Of a stretch of DNA of 64,000 nt, positions 46,800 through 60,100 are shown in pieces. A program made the translations under genes and the position numbers. The first letter of the stretch is position 1; each line of letters opens with the position of its first letter. Source of the stretch: Casuarina equisetifolia (Eukaryota > Streptophyta > Magnoliopsida > Fagales > Casuarinaceae); NCBI GenBank assembly GCA_028551475.1, contig CM052355.1:3162001-3226000 (forward strand), written 5' to 3'. The notes under the pieces were generated by a model. The model was not told the DNA's origin and did no database searches. It worked only from the letters and a program-made list of their open reading frames with translations.

Positions 46800-48575
46800 A
46801 GAAAACGCAGGGGTTGATTTTCTTCGTAAAAAGCTGGTGCCGCGTCTCTCTTTTATAGACTAACCAGAAGATCGAAGAAAGCATGACTGCTTTACTGTGC
46901 AGGTTTTATCAGCATTGAAGGGATTGCAAAGAACCAGCAAGAGTGGACCAAACTAATTATAGTAAGTACGTCCAGCACTGTGGGTGGCATCTCTGTCGGC
47001 AACATTAATTATGAACTGATTCAATATACTAGCTATTAGGAAGGTGAAATTTGTGCTTAGAGACAAGGTTTCTTGAGTAGTTGTGTAGTCCATGTAGAAG
47101 AAAAATAGAGTTTGGTAGGTTCTATGGTTTAGTTTGACTAAGTGAGCAGAAATGTGAAAGTGTAGTAATGTAGAGCAACAAATTGGATGTTGGTAAGGTA
47201 TGTAAGTGCAAGGAAAGCAAATATAAAATAAAATACAAAAGGAAATAAAGATAACAAAAAGAGTAAAATGGATTTTATGATCGCAAGGCCATTGGCCTTG
47301 TTGCAACTATATAAAGCTGAACATGGCTTTGGTGTTGTGATTGATTGGATTGAATTGAGATTACATGAGGCTTGCATGATGCTTTCTCCTAAACAAGTCG
47401 TGCCATTATATAGGCATTCTAGCACACTTGTCACTTCCAAGCAATTGTTAAGAAGTTTACATGAAGACTTTACATAAAGGTAAAGCTTATTGCCTAATCT
47501 TCACTCTTCCTCACTTTCTTCTTTCTATGTCCTTCGTGTTATGACTTTCTTATCCATTAACTTGTGAGTAGGTGTAGGGCTGCATGTTTTTACAAGTTTT
47601 GCAACACGACTTTCCGGGCTTAAGACTTGTTGTCCGTGGCTAGGAGACTTTGATGTCTCATGTTGGCCTTCATACGACATGTGTGCCAACTCACCATCTT
47701 CGTGCATGAACTTGGAGGATGCTGATTTAACTGCACCAATGGTACAGCAACACGATGTGTTGGCTTGAGGAGGTATCTTGGACGTATGTTGAGAGTAGTG
47801 AGCTTTGTGTGGCTACACGAGGATAGCTTGTGCTTGTTGTCGCTGGCATATAGCTTCTAACTGAGGTGGAAAGCATGGTAGACAATGAAACAACACTTAG
47901 CACGTGAGGTGGAATTCCGTTGTAACTTGTTTAAATCAATGGTTTTAACACATGCAAGGGAGAAGTTCGCTTAGAGCAGAATGAGATGTGCAGCGTTTAA
48001 ACCATTAATCCATTGCAAAACACGTGTCTGCTATGGCACTGAAACTTGGATACAAATAGTTTTAGGTCTTGTAAATTTAGGTGATGACAAGGTTTTGGAA
48101 TCATTGCCATCACCTAAATTTATAAATCATTCACTTTATTTTCTATATGCATCGTAAAGTTTGTTCAAGTGCATTTGTTAGTATCTCATGACTATTCATT
48201 TAACTTTTCAATGTTTGTATCATCTTGCTTGAGAGCATATTCCAACATACTATTGGAGGTGAAACTTCCTCTACATGGTGTACAAAACACAACTTCCAAT
48301 GTTGAAGTCACAATATATCAATAACGGAGTCTAGAAGAATAAACCCCATATAAGCTCAATCATAGGAGGGAAGGATAGATAGGGAACTTGCATCACTATA
48401 ACAGTGAAAGTTACAAGGAAGACAAGAGAAAGTGCATAGGCAATTGGAGAGCAGCCATAGGATTTTGTCCTTTTGCAGCAACAGTAGAGAATTAAGAAGC
48501 ATAGCCGAATATCAATAACTAGTTTACAACAGTGGCCAGAAGAGGAGTACCAGTAACTGCAATTGACTGTATGAA
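46800..48575 (-). pseudogene. TMp relic, unit 4, split by an insertion
   Basis: Same three pieces as in unit 2: last segment (about 46800-46905), exon-8-like (46950-47094 plus 47951-48065) and exon-3-like (48310-48575). The exon-8-like piece is cut by the 856-bp insertion at 47095-47950. Confidence 0.55.
47095..47950. mobile_element. 856-bp insertion in the TMp relic
   Basis: Present only in unit 4; units 2 and 3 have the uninterrupted site (CATG at 15441-15444 and 31485-31488). CATG flanks it at 47091-47094 and 47951-47954. Read on the minus strand it starts TGTTAAAACC, a common LTR start, and on the plus strand TGTAGAAG, so TG..CA ends are possible in either reading if the duplication is taken as shorter. 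A solo LTR is the best guess. Confidence 0.55.
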
Positions 48576-49478
48576 AACCATTCTTCAGATAACGAGAAAT
48601 TAATACGTCAAGACAACTAGAACAGCTAAGTAACAAATAAACAAATAATTATTGAGAAATCAGAAATGTGCATGTGATCTAGGCAATTGGGTTTATAATT
48701 TTGAGGCATTGGTAGTATTATCAAAACCCATACAAGAGGAGAATTCAAGGTCAGGGAGGACATCACTTGTTAAAATTTAGATACTTTTTTCTATCATCAA
48801 GAAGCAATGTCTAGATGTTATCTTGGTATGCACCTAATTCATAGATTTTAAGATTTACACAATTATAGCAACAATTAAAAGACTGTTAAAAGTTCTCCTA
48901 AATTTGGGGAACGCTAAATTGTGGTTAGTGATTGTGATTTAAGTAACTTCAAGAAACTTCAAAACGTAAAGTTCCTTAAGGACTTTGTGGGATTTTGAAT
49001 TTCTGTTGGCGGTGCATAAATTTGGAAAAATAAGACTGTAGACCTTGAGACTTGCTATTGTTTTTCCAAAGCACCATTGACCTCGTGATGGAGTGGCACA
49101 GGTCCAACCACCAAAAGCTTGCCATTTGAGTAATGGTGGGTATGTACCCAGACAACATGGTTTATTTGTTAGGCCTGCAGTTAGGTGCCGCAAGGGGAGG
49201 GCGGAGAGTCTTAGAATTGGAACAAAATTCCTGGTTCAAGGTTCCAAACTGAGATGAAAAAGTTGAATCAAAGGCTCTAGAACATGGGATTACATACGCT
49301 CCTCCATCTCAATCTCCTCTTTTAAGATGGTCATTCTAATGGTTGTGGATTTTATAGAGATTTGAGTATCATAAGTATAAAATCCACGTTAAAATATGGA
49401 GACAAAGAAGGAAGGGACACCGGCTAACTTTTCTCAAACTGGCACACAAACTCATAGAATTTATTAGGAGCACCAACT
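48576..49478. other. Spacer between TMp and DUF247-5; no supported gene
   Basis: Copy of 16101-17001, including the unassigned conserved block at 48939-49193. Confidence 0.4.
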
Positions 49479-51073
49479 TCAGTACTGGATGTTCTTGACC
49501 GCAAGCAGGCGAGTCCAGGTATAGAAAGAGCATAATGTCGTTAAGAACAGGAGCAAAACTGCAGCAAGCAGCACGAGAATCTGCCAACACCCAAACACGT
49601 TAAGCTTCCAGTATTTCCCAACTTTAACTCTCCATCTACTGTTGTGATACCTATTCACATCTTCAATCACCTTTCTAAGAATGGCTCTCTTGTCAACCTG
49701 ATCGACTTGCTCATTCCATTCTAGAAGTTGGCCACCTCTCCATTACTTCTCAGACGATATAAAATGATCCTTCTTTCTTTAAGTACTTGCACATCCTCTT
49801 CAGTGTCTATGATGCCGTTCATCAATTCCGTGTAACGTGTAAAAGCCAACGGGCCTGATGCATTTGAAGCTTCATATGCTACCAAGTTTCTCAAAATCAT
49901 CTCCGTGTTAACATCTAAGGCATGGTTGAGATAGTACCCTTCATGGGTACGAAATGTACCCCAGATTTTTATAGTTCAGTCACAAAAGGGATTGTAATTT
50001 CCTTTACCAGTGGTGGCCTGCTAATATTGTTGTTTGAACTTGTATTCTCATCTTGGGGCTTGCGTTCTTATTTATCTTGGCCAAAAAGTAAATACTCTGC
50101 AGGCTGCTTTAAGATTGTGAATAGCGGAAGGTTAGAGACGATTGTCCAAGGCAATTTCTGGAGGAGTTTCACAGGTCTAGATTTTAGTGTCTGCTTGAGG
50201 CCGCGCTTTAATTTCGAAAGCAGCTTCGAACTCTCATTAAGGACTTCGTCGACATGCCTTGAGTCTGCAGAAAGTTTTTCCTCACCTTGCATGTCTTCAT
50301 TATGATCCTCAACTTCGATTATTTCCATTGTTCTTCCATTTTCAGCACCATCATTTGCTACAAAATGTCTAACAAATGTGTGCGCTCTAAGACTTGAATC
50401 TTCGGCAGGTCTTCCGTGAGCTGGAAAGGTGAAAGCTCTTTGAATAATCCCATTAAAATTCGACGTAAATTGTTATCGGCAGTCTCTAGTGATGAGAATT
50501 GGAATTCTTACATCTTCCTCAATACAAATATAGGAATTTGATTCTCGAGCATAACAATATCTCTTCGAATTGAATTATGCACCGACTTCGTTCTTGCTTA
50601 GTTCAGCAAGTGTGACATCCTCGAAGAGACTCTTGCTAGCGCCCTTCCTTCTCTGATGGCGAAAATATGAAGGAACTCAAGCAAAAATGATGCGTCAAGG
50701 GCCATCATGCATGCTAACGTTTCACCATTGAAATCCAAGTGCCGATGATAGCACGCTCTGATCCTTTGCTCAAGGTTTCTCAACTGGTCAACACCATTTT
50801 AGAAACTAAGGCTTTGGAGTTGCTTTTGAGCTCTTTTGCTGCTGCTACCTTGTACCTCTCCGTCTTATAGTGCTCGGGACGCCAATAGTGTTAAGGACCA
50901 AGAGCAACCTGTTAGAGAGTATAAGAATCGGGATTACTAGCTAGAAGGGCTTTGGGGACGTTGCAAATGCATATAGGGGCTTCATCATAATCCTCGATAT
51001 CTTCTATAAGGGTTCGACGGATCTGAATGACCCATTGTAGCTCATCAAATTTCGGCTCAGACTGTGATGACAT
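49479..51073 (-). pseudogene. DUF247-5, dead type I DUF247 gene
   Basis: Full-length relative of DUF247-1. Shares with DUF247-2 the TAG in LWNGM (near 49723) and the 43-base deletion (near 49920). Private lesions include frameshifts near 49674 and 50332, a TAA in the SEFQFSS segment near 50509, and further stops in the N-terminal region (near 50800 and 50895). Non-functional. Confidence 0.9.
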
Positions 51074-51594
51074 TGTTTGTTGGTAAGAAGAGAGATTCTC
51101 TAGGAAAAGCTTTTGCTGTGGAGTGGCGAGGGAGTTGGGAGTATGAGAGTTTTAATTACCATAAATACAGAAACATTACTGTCATTAATGAACTTCGTTA
51201 AAGGCTTGCCATCGACATTAAAACATGCGTTTCACACGCTTGTTTTACTTCCTGCGAGTATCTTCCATTAGCGCCGGTCACCATCTTTTCGTTTTCATCT
51301 TTAGCAACGTCTGACAAGGATCCGTTTTATAATAAAGTCACGTGGGCTAAATGCGTTAGGCTTGGGGTAAGATATGGTGATCACAGAGAAAGCCACATGT
51401 GAGCGATAAAATATTTGGATTGGCATCCGGCCCATGGTGTCACCAGAAGCGGCAAATAGAAGAGGAAACAATTATTTGAGAACTAACTATTGTTTGGTTT
51501 GGAGACTTATTCTTGTTTGGTTATCCAAAGAGTAAGGTTATGTTTTCAGGAGAAAGAAAGAAAATGGTTGTAACATCTAGTTCCATAAGTTCAA
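51074..51594. other. DUF247-5 upstream flank; no gene
   Basis: Homologous to 18601-19009 plus 20118-20287. AGAAGAGGAAAC at 51458-51469 is the unoccupied target of the LINE at 19010-20105. Confidence 0.6.
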
Positions 51595-52445
51595 TTTCCC
51601 AAATCATTGATCCATTCTTGCCTCAACAATGGAATGAATGAATTTTGATCTTAAGATAAGCTAGACAAGATAAAGAAGAAATTTTATTCAATAGAAATTA
51701 AATTACAAGCACTTAAAGATGACATGAGAAACTACTCTATTTTTCAAGTTTTACAAAGCTAATTTTTCTTAAGGGGCTTATTTGTTCTAATATGCATATC
51801 TCTTTCTATGGAGTAAAACAAATCATTACAAGACATTCTACACATTTTTGTTTTATGAATACATGAGTTTATTCATTGAAGAATAAAGATATACATAAGC
51901 TTAGGGGCATACCCCAACATTACAATTCATCTAGGAGAATATAGAATTTGAAATTCTCCAACTATGACTGAACAAAATAGTAGCTTGAGAGAGTTTAATA
52001 TTTCTAAATAAAGAAGCTCTTCCGCAGACTACTCTCCTGATTTTAGCTAACAACATTGGAATATCAATAGACTTATTTTGAAAACATCTACGATTATGTT
52101 CTAATCTTATTCTACACATTCTTTATTAGGAAATCTTACAACAATTTGGAAAAACACATGAAGAATGTGTAGAATGTGTTGTAATGATCAATATTATTCC
52201 ATATAAGAAGATATGCATATTAGAAGTAAATAAGCCCCTTGAAAAAATTTAGTTTGTAGAAGTCAAAAAAAATTCTTTTTTCAACTTCAAGTAATTGTAA
52301 CTTAATTTGTATAGAGTAAAATTTCACACTTCCCCTATAATTCTTTCTTATCTTATCTAATTTATAGTAAGAACAAAATTTAGTTTATTACATTACGAAT
52401 TAAGGCAGAAATTGATCATACAAAAGTAGTATCAAAGCTGTAAAG
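51595..52445. repeat. Fold-back element, second copy, split by a LINE
   Basis: Same inverted-repeat unit as 20288-20846. The loop is opened by the LINE tail at 51847-52108. Confidence 0.6.
51847..52108 (-). mobile_element. LINE 3' tail in the fold-back loop
   Basis: 262 bases in minus orientation encoding the ORF2 end (RRCFQNKSIDIPMLLAKIRR, ASLFRNIKLSQ), similar to but diverged from the other LINE tails. ATTCTACACATT flanks it at 51835-51846 and 52109-52120; the unoccupied site is 20529-20540. Confidence 0.85.
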
Positions 52446-54184
52446 ATTCCTAACAAATTGGGATTAGAGTAGGAAGGTCGAGATTAACATGATCATGGAT
52501 TGAAGTTGTTGATCCATAGAATGCAAATAAGCATATTAATGTTTTTAAGGTAAGATTTTCTCTTTCCCTAGATCCTCTTTAATTTTGGATGAAATTGATG
52601 TAGATTTACTAGAATATATTGTTAGAGTTGTAGATTGAGGTCTAAAAAGCTTAGATATATTATTTTTCCATTAGTTTTGAGCATTTGTAAGCCAAAATGG
52701 AAGTTTTGCTATAAAGCATGACATGTTTGGAGATAATAAGGATTTTTTTGACGTTGTTGAATTGAAAATCAAACGGGTCAAGTTGATTGTGGTGGTGAAT
52801 CATTTGGTTCGAGTTGTTGCATTAGATGATGAAGAATGATAAAGATTTCAAAAAGATGAAATCAAAGATCGAGATTAATGACTAAGAAAAAATTTGAATA
52901 TGTACTTCAATTTATTTGCTAGTAGTAGTGAAGCAAAGGTCATTGATTGATTTATGGGTGATTTTGGTTCTAATGGAGGTGGATCGTGAATTTGGTGGCT
53001 AAAGTTGGCAGATGAAAAGTTCAGTTGTTGATTAGGTTGAAAGCTAGTCAGGTGATACATTGAATAGGACGACACTCATGTGCAGTGCACACTCCAAGTG
53101 TGCAACAAACACGCATAAAGTACCTGCATCGGATATGATATTTCCACCCCCCCCCCCTCTTGACAAGGCCGTGTTGGAATCTTTGTAGAGATTATGAAGA
53201 GAATTTCATGTTTCAGAGGAGCTTGTGATGTCCTGTTGTGATGTAGATGATGAAGTGAATATTATGGGAATTTTCATTTTGATGAGATCCAAATAAGGGG
53301 AGTGATACTTTAATAGGTGAATAATGAAAAGCACTAACAATTATTAATAAGGTGTGGAGTCTCTAAGATGTTGCTTGTTGTAAGTCCAATGGTTTTATTA
53401 CTAGTGACGGCCTCATGACGGATGAGGCTTTTGATTGTAAGAAGCCCATTTTGATCATTGGTGCCAAGGAAAGAGACAAGTACCTAGAGTGGGGCATATC
53501 CTTTGAAAGGTGTAACAAAGAAAATTCTGTAGTGGAGGTGTGCAAAGAGATATGGCATGAGAGAGGTGTAGTTTGAGAAAAGGCAAGGTTTAAGAGCCCT
53601 ACAATTGATGAGAACTTATGTTAGAGATTTTATATTTTCCTATTAATGTAGAGATTTTATATTTTCTTATAATACATGAATGTTGCACTAATATTTCTAG
53701 AAGAGATATATTAAGATTAATGGATCAATTAAGTGAGTATCAAAGTTGTAATATCTATTTATAAAGAAGCATTTTTGTAATTGTAATATCTAGGTTTTCT
53801 TTATGAATTGAAGGGAGGTAGAAGAGCCTAGATGAGATAAATTGTAGAGGGCCTCAAGGCCTAGTTGTAGAGCCTCATGAGTTAATGATGAATGTCCTAT
53901 GGTTCTAAATGGTAGGAGAATTCTTATGAAATATGAAAAAATTAATGAAAAGTGTCCTGGTGTAGGATATTGTGTTAGTCCAAATTTTTTTAATCCTATT
54001 AAAAGAAAAATTTAGATTAAACAATGATCCGATTTTATCTCCCAAATGCACCAAACTTGCTAAGGGGATAAAACAACTAGAGAAGATTAAGATAATTAGA
54101 TATAAGTAATGAGCTTACTACCTTAATGGAAAACTCACATGGAGCAATGTGTAGCGTAACATGATTTTGGTAGAATAAGTTTAT
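52446..54184. other. Spacer S, second copy; no gene
   Basis: Copy of 20847-22745, with a run of 11 C at 53147-53157 that the other copy lacks and a small local duplication of GTAGAGATTTTATATTTTC near 53625-53670. The stretch 53635-54096 is almost identical to 22215-22670. Confidence 0.5.
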
Positions 54185-54430
54185 TTACTTAACGTGTGCA
54201 GTACGGAAGTCAGGAAGAAGAGATTTAAAAAATAGCCACGAGATAGCAGTCCATGTTTGTTTATCTGTTTTATAAGAGATTGGGTTATGACCAAGTATTG
54301 CCAAAATAACTCTGGTGGAGAATGGTGTCATAGAATAACCACTCCATCCGGAGTAGCAGCAGAGTCGTAGAGCTAGCCAAACGAATGACTTGGCCAGGCT
54401 CAAAATCAAGGTAAATGCAGATGGCAGCAC
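54185..54430 (-). other. Hydrophobic conserved frame of unknown nature, second copy
   Basis: An 81-codon frame, the longest version of the frame at 22786-22986 (LILSLAKSFVWLALRLCCYS, then YKTDKQTW). One or two membrane segments are likely if it is expressed. I do not recognise the family. It may be the last exon of a lost gene. Confidence 0.3.
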
Positions 54431-54615
54431 TACAATGTGGTAGATGTGGGTGCTTCAGAAAACTGAGGATGTCGACAGTATAAACATTTTCGGATCTGAC
54501 AATCGTTAACATAAAAATTAGGCGATCAAGGAGCTCACCTTGATCACCAGTTAATCATTAATGTAGTTTAATGGGAAAAGCAATAGATCGAGGGCCAAGG
54601 TAACAGGAAATGTCG

Positions 54616-54830
54616 AGGCTTTGGTTCAAATGATTACTTTGTAATCTACAAAAATTTGCAAAAAACGAAATTCTATAAGAAATGTATGACCAATTTCTCA
54701 ATGCTGGTTTGAATTGTAACGAAACTTGTACATAAACATTTTCAACTCTCATATATTGAGAGAATCTCGGGGATGATTATGTAGATCTATGCAGAAAAAG
54801 GCATGGTGAACATATAACTGTTGGACAGAT
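54616..54830. repeat. Single unit of the 207-bp repeat
   Basis: Matches one unit of 23195-23610; only one unit is present downstream of DUF247-6. Confidence 0.7.
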
Positions 54831-56651
54831 CATTGTTGACCGTAGCCACTGTTGGGATACAAGGCTTCGTGAAGAGCTAGGAATCAGTCTCATGATGACA
54901 AGCCCTTCAATCCGAGTACGGTTTTTATGCCATTGGAGCTATCACTACCATCATTCACAAACCAGGAATACACCTTGTCATCATGACATTCCCATATTAC
55001 TCACAAAAAAATATACAAAGGACAAGGGCAAACTGCTGGACAGCTTTTAAACAGCCCAGCAAACCTAAAAGAATTTTTTTTTGTTCTAGTTCGAGAAATC
55101 ATGGACCTATTTCACAAGAAATGTCAGCCCCAAAAGAACAAGGAAAATAGAAAATACAACAGCTAAGAAGCACTCTGATAAATCTCTATCCGGTCTTAAG
55201 TATGCGGGAGCAGCTATAGACTGAGCAGAAGGACTGCAATGTCATCAAGAGCATGAGTGCAATCGCAGCAAAAAATGTGAGAAACTGCCAAGAACCAAAC
55301 ACGTAGATGTCCATGAATTTTCCTGCTTTAACCTTCCATTTGCAACTCTGATACTTGTTCACATCTTCAATCGCCTTGTCCAAAAATGGCACTTTTGTCA
55401 ATCTGATAGACTTGCTCATTCCGTTCCAGAGGTTCGCCACCTCTCCGTCGCTCTTCAAATGGTTCAAAATGATCCCTCTTTCTCTGAGTGCTTTCACATC
55501 CTCGTCAGTGTCGATGATACCATTCATTAATTCAGTGTAACGCGTAAAAATCAAAGGCCCTGATGCCTTTGATGCTTCATATGCTACTAAGTTTCTCAAA
55601 ATCACCTCCGTATTAACATCTAAAGTGATGGTTGGGAGGTAGAATGTGAACGTCTTCGGGTCAAAAGCAATGGTTAAGATGCTACCTTTCGTGGGTAAGA
55701 AGCGGACCCCGGAGTTTAAGAGCTCAGTCACGGAAGGGACTGTGATTTCCTCCACCCGTGGTGGCTTGTTGTAACTGTCTGAGCTTGAAGTCTCATTTGC
55801 AGCCCCGGCCTCTGTTTCTTGTGAGGAAAGGAAGTACTCCAGAGGTTGTTTTAAGATGGCGAATCCGGGAAGCTTTGAAAGTATTGTCCAAGGCAATTTC
55901 AGGACGACTTTTATGGGACCAGATACCTGCACCTTCTTGATAAGCTTTATTGGGCCGCGGTTTAATTTTGAGAGTACCTTCCATATCTCTTCCAGGAATT
56001 TTTTCACGTTACTCGAGTCTGCAGAAAATTTCTTCTCGCCTTTGATGCCTTCCCTCTGATCCTCGACCTCAACTTCGATTGTTACCGACGGTTCTTGCGT
56101 TTGGGGCACGATCATGTGGTACAGAAAGTCTAGCAAGTGAGAGCACTCTGACACCTGAATCTTCGGTGGGTCGTCCATCAGCTTCAAGGGTGAAAGCTCT
56201 TTGGATAACCCCGTTAACATAGAAAGCAGTGTATCATCGGCAGACAAAGGAAATCGGGATTCTAAAAGCTTCCTCAGTACGAAAAGAGGAATTTGGTTCT
56301 CGAGCATTACCATATCTCTGAGGATTGCATTATGCGCCGACTTCGTCCCTCCATAGTCCAGCAAGTGAGACATCCTAGAGGAAACTTTTGACAGCATCCT
56401 TCCTTCTTTGATGGCGTAGACTTGAAGGAACTCAAGCAAGAATGAAGCATCAACGGCCATCATCCATGCTAAAGTTTCACCCTTGAAATCCAAGAACTTA
56501 TGATAGCATGCTCGGATCCTTCCCTCAAGCTTGGTCAGTTGGTCAACGAGATTGTGAAACTCATGGCTTTGCAGCTGCGTCTGAATTATTTTTGCTGCCG
56601 CTAACTTATACCTCTCCATCTCATAGAGCTCTGGACGCCAGTTGTGGTAAG

Positions 56652-57098
56652 TGTTGAAACTAACACGTAATGGGGTCACGGGTTGGTTAAACAGAAATTT
56701 CCAGCAAGTGTACTTAAGTGTTCTGTTTCTTTTCTGGGGCAGAGCAGTGGGACTAGTCAAGTAACGTAGACAGCAAGCTATTTGTGCAGAGAAGCGTGCT
56801 GTAACTGCAGTTAATCATGTTTTTTTTTTTCAGTCTTTACTGAACCTTTTGAGTATTGTTTGCTGTATTTTCGTTCTAGTTAATGGCGTGTTGTATTAAC
56901 TTTCTGTTTTACTTAAGTGCAGCACAGTTGCTTGTTATCTGTGCTGTTTGAAACTTTGTCTTGGTCATTCAGTAGGAAACCTTCTCTTGAGCTTGTATTC
57001 CTCTTGAAACTGAATAGAATCAAGTGTTCAGCAAGCCTCTTTCTTTGTTTCGGTTTGTGAAAAACTCCCACTGCATTGCTGCCCGTGAAAGTGTAACA
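56652..57098 (+). repeat. 5' LTR of the copia element
   Basis: Starts TGTTGAAACTAACACG and ends GAAAGTGTAACA. 447 bp. Confidence 0.96.
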
Positions 57099-57099
57099 G

Positions 57100-57119
57100 T
57101 GGTATCAGAGCCAGGTTCA
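57100..57119 (+). other. Primer-binding site, initiator-Met tRNA
   Basis: TGGTATCAGAGCCAGGTTCA begins one base after the 5' LTR and matches the 3' end complement of plant initiator-Met tRNA, the usual copia primer. Confidence 0.93.
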
Positions 57120-57159
57120 TTTTTTTTGCTTCCGCAAACTCAAACCGATTCAGATAGTC

Positions 57160-60100
57160 ATGGCCTCAACCCCCTTTTCCTCATCTACTTCGTCTGGTTC
57201 ATCTTCTTCTGGGTCCTCCTCATCAACAAATCAACTCTTTCCCAACTCTCAACTACCATTACCCATTTTCAATGGTAGAAATTACTTGTATTGGTCCACA
57301 CGTATGTCTCCATACTTCAAGCTACAAGGAGTGTGGGATCTTGTTGATAAGGGGGAGCCTAAATTTGCAGATGAAGAGACTCTCTCGCCTGCTGATAGAG
57401 AACGATTCAGAAGGCATCAAGAGCGAGATTTGAAGGCCCTGATTGTTATCCAGTCAGCTGTAACAGAAGAGGTTTTTGAAAGGATTACTGAGGCCACAAC
57501 AGCTCATGGGGCATGGACGCTGCTAAAGGATGAATTCATTGGTAATCCTAAGGTACGTCGTGTCCGTATACAAGCTTTAAAAAGAGATTTAGAATTACTT
57601 CAAATGAATGAGCATGAAAGTATTATGGAGTATTATGGTAGAGTAAATTCTGTTGTTGCTCAAATTCGGTCCCTAGGAGGTGAAGTGACTACAAGTAGAG
57701 TGGTTGAAAAGATTCTCATAAGCTTGACTCCCAAATTTGATTCTATCATAACTACCATAGAGGAGACCAAAGATTTCACTACCATGTCAGTTAGTGAACT
57801 CATAGGGTCTCTTGAAGCCTTTGAGAAACGTACCTCTAGAGGTAAAGAGCTAGTTTCGATTGAGTCAGCCTTAAAAACTAAACTTGATCTCTCCAATAGG
57901 GATGATGATGGCCAGAAAAGTGTTGAGGTTAAACTAGAAAGTAAGGGACGTTATCCTCCTTGCAAGGTGTGTAAAAGAACAAACCACCTTGAGAAGTTTT
58001 GCTGGATGAAGGGAAAACCACAGTGTAGGTTCTGTCAAAAGTTTGGTCATCTTGAGAAAAATTGTAGATTGAAAGAAGCTCAACAAGCTAATCTCCTAGA
58101 AGAGACTGAACCTGTCTTGTTTTGTGCCACAGTTCCTTATGTTGCAGTGTCTAAGGAACAAAATTTATGGTATCTAGATAGTGGTTGTAGCAACCACATG
58201 ACATATGATGAAAAGATTTTTTCTTATCTAGATAGATCCGTAAAGACTAGAGTTAAGCTTGGAAATGGGGAACATATTGAAGTGGTAGGAAAAGGAAATA
58301 TCACAGTTCACACATCTAAAGGAGAAAGATCTGTTAGAGATGTTATGTTGGTGCCAAGCTTGAGTTCTAATCTTCTAAGTGTGGGGCAGATGGATGAGAA
58401 TGGCTATATGCTTGTGTTTAGAAACAAAAAATGTTCAATCTTTGATGAGAATGATCTTACACAGTCCTTAGCAGAAGTAGAAATGATGAACACTAGAATC
58501 TACCCTCTTAAGCTTCATTATTCTCTACCATTAGCCGTACCAAAAGCTATGAGTGTAAAGATAGATGAAATCTGGTTGTGGCATAAGAGATATGGTCATT
58601 TGAACTTTGAGGCTTTAAAGAAGTTGCATGAAAAGAGTCTAGTGAAGGGGTTGCCTCGGATAGAAGCTTCTGGAGTTGTGTGTGGAGGATGCCAAATGGG
58701 GAAGAGTCATAAACTTCCTTTTCCAATCAGTTCTGGGAATAAAAAGACAGAGCCATTGGATTTACTCCATACGGACATATGTGGTCCTATGCAAACTAGC
58801 ACCTGTCAAGGAAATAGATATTTCCTTCTGTTCATTGATGACTCCACAAGAATGACGTGGGTTTTCTTTCTCAAAGAAAAATCTCAAGCTCTTAATTACT
58901 TCAAGCAACTCAAAACCCTGCTGGAAACTGAGACAGACAGACGAATCAAGAAGCTGAGATCAGATCAAGGAGGGGAATTTCTTTCTAAGGAGTTTACCAC
59001 TTTCTGCACTGAAGCTGGAATAGAGAGACAGCTAGCCACACCTTACAACCCTCAGCAAAATGGTGTGGTTGAGAGGAAAAATCGCACTGTAATGGAAATG
59101 GCACGCAGCATGCTAGAAGAGAAGAAGGTGCCTTACAAGTTTTGGGGAGAGGCTGTTAATACAGCAGTCTATATCCTCAACCGAAGTCCCACAAGTGCAG
59201 TAGAGGGTAAAACTCCATGGGAGGCTTGGACAGGAACAAAGCCCTCAGTGGAACATCTAAGAATCTTCGGATCTCTCTGTTATGTGCATGTTCCAAGTCA
59301 GACAAGACACAAGCTGCAGAAGAAAGCTGAAAAAGGAGTGATGCTTGGATATAGCCTAAACTCGAAAGCATATCGAGTCTTTAACATTGATCAAAACAAG
59401 CTTATGGTTACAAGAGATGTGGTGTTTGAAGAATTGGGTTTATGGAATTGGGAAGAAAAGAAGGAAGAGTATCAAGATGCAAATATTCCAAATTTGTGGA
59501 GAAATGAAGCTAGCAATCAACCTGAAACTTTTGAACCAACAACACCAATTCATGGTACAAACTCAGCTCCTCAACCAGAAATTTCTTCACCTGAAGAAGT
59601 TCTTGATAGTAGAAGACCATCTGATGTTACTCCAATCAAGATGAGGTCTCTTGAAGATATATATGAGTGCTGTAATCTCTCAACATTGGAGCCCTATTCT
59701 TATGAGGAAGCAGCCCAAGATGAAGGCTGGAGAGCAGCCATGGAGGAAGAGATTTCAACCATCCAAAAGAATGAAACTTGGGAGCTGGCCAACCTCCCAA
59801 ATGGTAAGAGATCCATTGGAGTTAAGTGGATCTTTAAGACTAAACTAAATGCAAATGGAGAGATACAAAGGCTGAAGGCTAGGTTGGTTGTGAAGGGGTA
59901 TGCTCAAACTGCTGGTGTGGATTATGGAGAGACCTTTGCCCCGGTAGCAAGGTTGGAAACTATTCGAATGATTGTCTCTTTGGCAGCACAAAAGAATTGG
60001 AAGATCTTTCAACTAGATGTGAAGGCTGCTTTTTTGAATGGAGAGTTGTCTGAGGAAGTATTTATTGATCAGCCTCAAGGGTTCCAAGTTAAAGGGCAAG

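Noticed and set aside
53147-53157. Run of 11 C
   Set aside because: A homopolymer absent from the sister copy; may be real or a sequencing length error, no function inferred.
55186-56760. 524-codon frame taken as a complete DUF247 protein
   Set aside because: Its first 37 or so codons come from the copia LTR; the true N-terminus is at 61675-61879 beyond the element.
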